NCBI GenBank assembly: GCA_018334735.1
Contig: JAGXLK010000258.1
Location: 1-5,112, forward strand
DNA length: 5,112 bases
Source of the DNA: Planctomycetota bacterium
Lineage (GTDB): Bacteria > Planctomycetota > Brocadiia > SM23-32
Direction of reading: 5' to 3'
Below the pieces are notes generated by a model, which ran no database searches, had not been told where the DNA came from, and saw only the letters and a program-made list of their open reading frames with translations. A program made the position numbers and the translations under genes. Positions 4,877 to 5,112 of the stretch are shown piece after piece; position 1 is the stretch's first letter, and the number at the start of each line of letters is the position of its first letter.

Positions 4877-5112
4877 TTGAGAGACGAACGGCTCAAGGTC
4901 GATCAAAAAACACCACATTTCGCGTCCCGGGGCAAATCTGCCAACTGTTCGGCGACACTATATACCCCAAACTCATCTCTTGTGGACCTCATGTGGGATC
5001 CCGCAACCATACAGGCCTGCGGGTCAGTGACAATTCCAGAACGGCCCGTGCTATTCTAAGACGCTGGCTGGCCGACCATCTTCCTCGACCAATCTGGCGA
5101 AGAACCCGCATA
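4877..5112. other. Gene-free or unassigned flank upstream of the MITE
   Basis: These 236 bp show no protein I can identify. Minus-strand frames give a 19-residue tail ending at TAG 5053-5051, a 40-codon frame from ATG 5111 to TGA 4989, and a 35-codon frame from ATG 5010 to TGA 4903. The plus strand has an open frame ending at TAA 5057-5059 whose only ATG lies inside the MITE. None has a recognisable motif or a strong ribosome site, and open stretches this short are expected by chance. A 6-bp hairpin (CCCGCA 5000-5005, TGCGGG 5018-5023) has no U-tract on either strand. The C-terminus of a neighbouring gene could be present at the edge but cannot be shown. Confidence 0.4.

Noticed and set aside
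4903..5010. 35-codon minus-strand frame (MVAGSHMRSTRDEFG...) between the edge and the MITE
   Set aside because: It reads like a plausible peptide, but it is short, has no clear ribosome site, and the opposite strand is equally open; chance cannot be excluded.
5000..5023. Intrinsic terminator from the CCCGCA/TGCGGG hairpin
   Set aside because: The stem is only 6 bp with a 12-nt loop and no run of T follows on either strand.
4784..5059. 91-codon plus-strand frame starting inside the MITE
   Set aside because: Its only ATG is within the transposable element, no ribosome site or motif is visible, and before insertion the frame would have run back to a TAA at 4504 with no ATG.

Overview
The window is bacterial chromosome of moderate G+C. 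All recognisable genes lie on the minus strand and form one tightly packed housekeeping operon, read from high to low coordinates: purA, uppS, cdsA, phoH, then the first 59 codons of a membrane protein that is probably a PgpH/YqfF-type HD phosphohydrolase. Family motifs are intact enough for confident calls on the first four. Wording such as IRTAGEMRISNFLLWQ in UppS and PGFGGVLDMIDD in CdsA is reminiscent of the Planctomycetes-Verrucomicrobia-Lentisphaerae group, but this is a weak inference from memory and no taxonomic marker is present.

Layout: bases 5112-4877 hold no gene I can support. Bases 4535-4876 hold a 326-bp non-autonomous transposable element (4543-4868). It has long imperfect terminal inverted repeats starting 5'-GTAA and perfect 8-bp flanking direct repeats (CAGCTCAG), which is the signature of an IS66-family MITE. 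Bases 4534-4409 hold the operon promoter: TTGACA, a 17-bp spacer and TATAAT, both hexamers perfect consensus. A 12-bp palindrome lies upstream of it. Bases 4409-4209 are a leader of about 200 nt with several potential helices, one of which can pair with the purA Shine-Dalgarno. Coding sequence then runs almost without gaps to the window edge.

Gene junctions suggest translational coupling: purA/uppS overlap by 8 nt (ATGGCTGA), uppS/cdsA are separated by 1 nt (TGAAATG), and phoH/HD gene overlap by 8 nt (ATGCGTAA). The exception is cdsA/phoH, with a 42-nt gap. There phoH uses a TTG start and a strong AAGGAGG sits 34 nt upstream. A 6-bp hairpin could loop out the intervening bases and leave an effective spacing of 9 nt.

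Functionally the operon mixes AMP synthesis (PurA), undecaprenyl diphosphate synthesis for cell-wall lipid carrier (UppS), CDP-diacylglycerol synthesis for phospholipids (CdsA), a PhoH-family ATPase linked to RNA metabolism, and probably a cyclic-di-AMP phosphodiesterase. This reads as a growth and envelope housekeeping operon. The most distinctive features are the MITE, the structured purA leader and the unusual phoH initiation region. I did not find a new multi-gene system.
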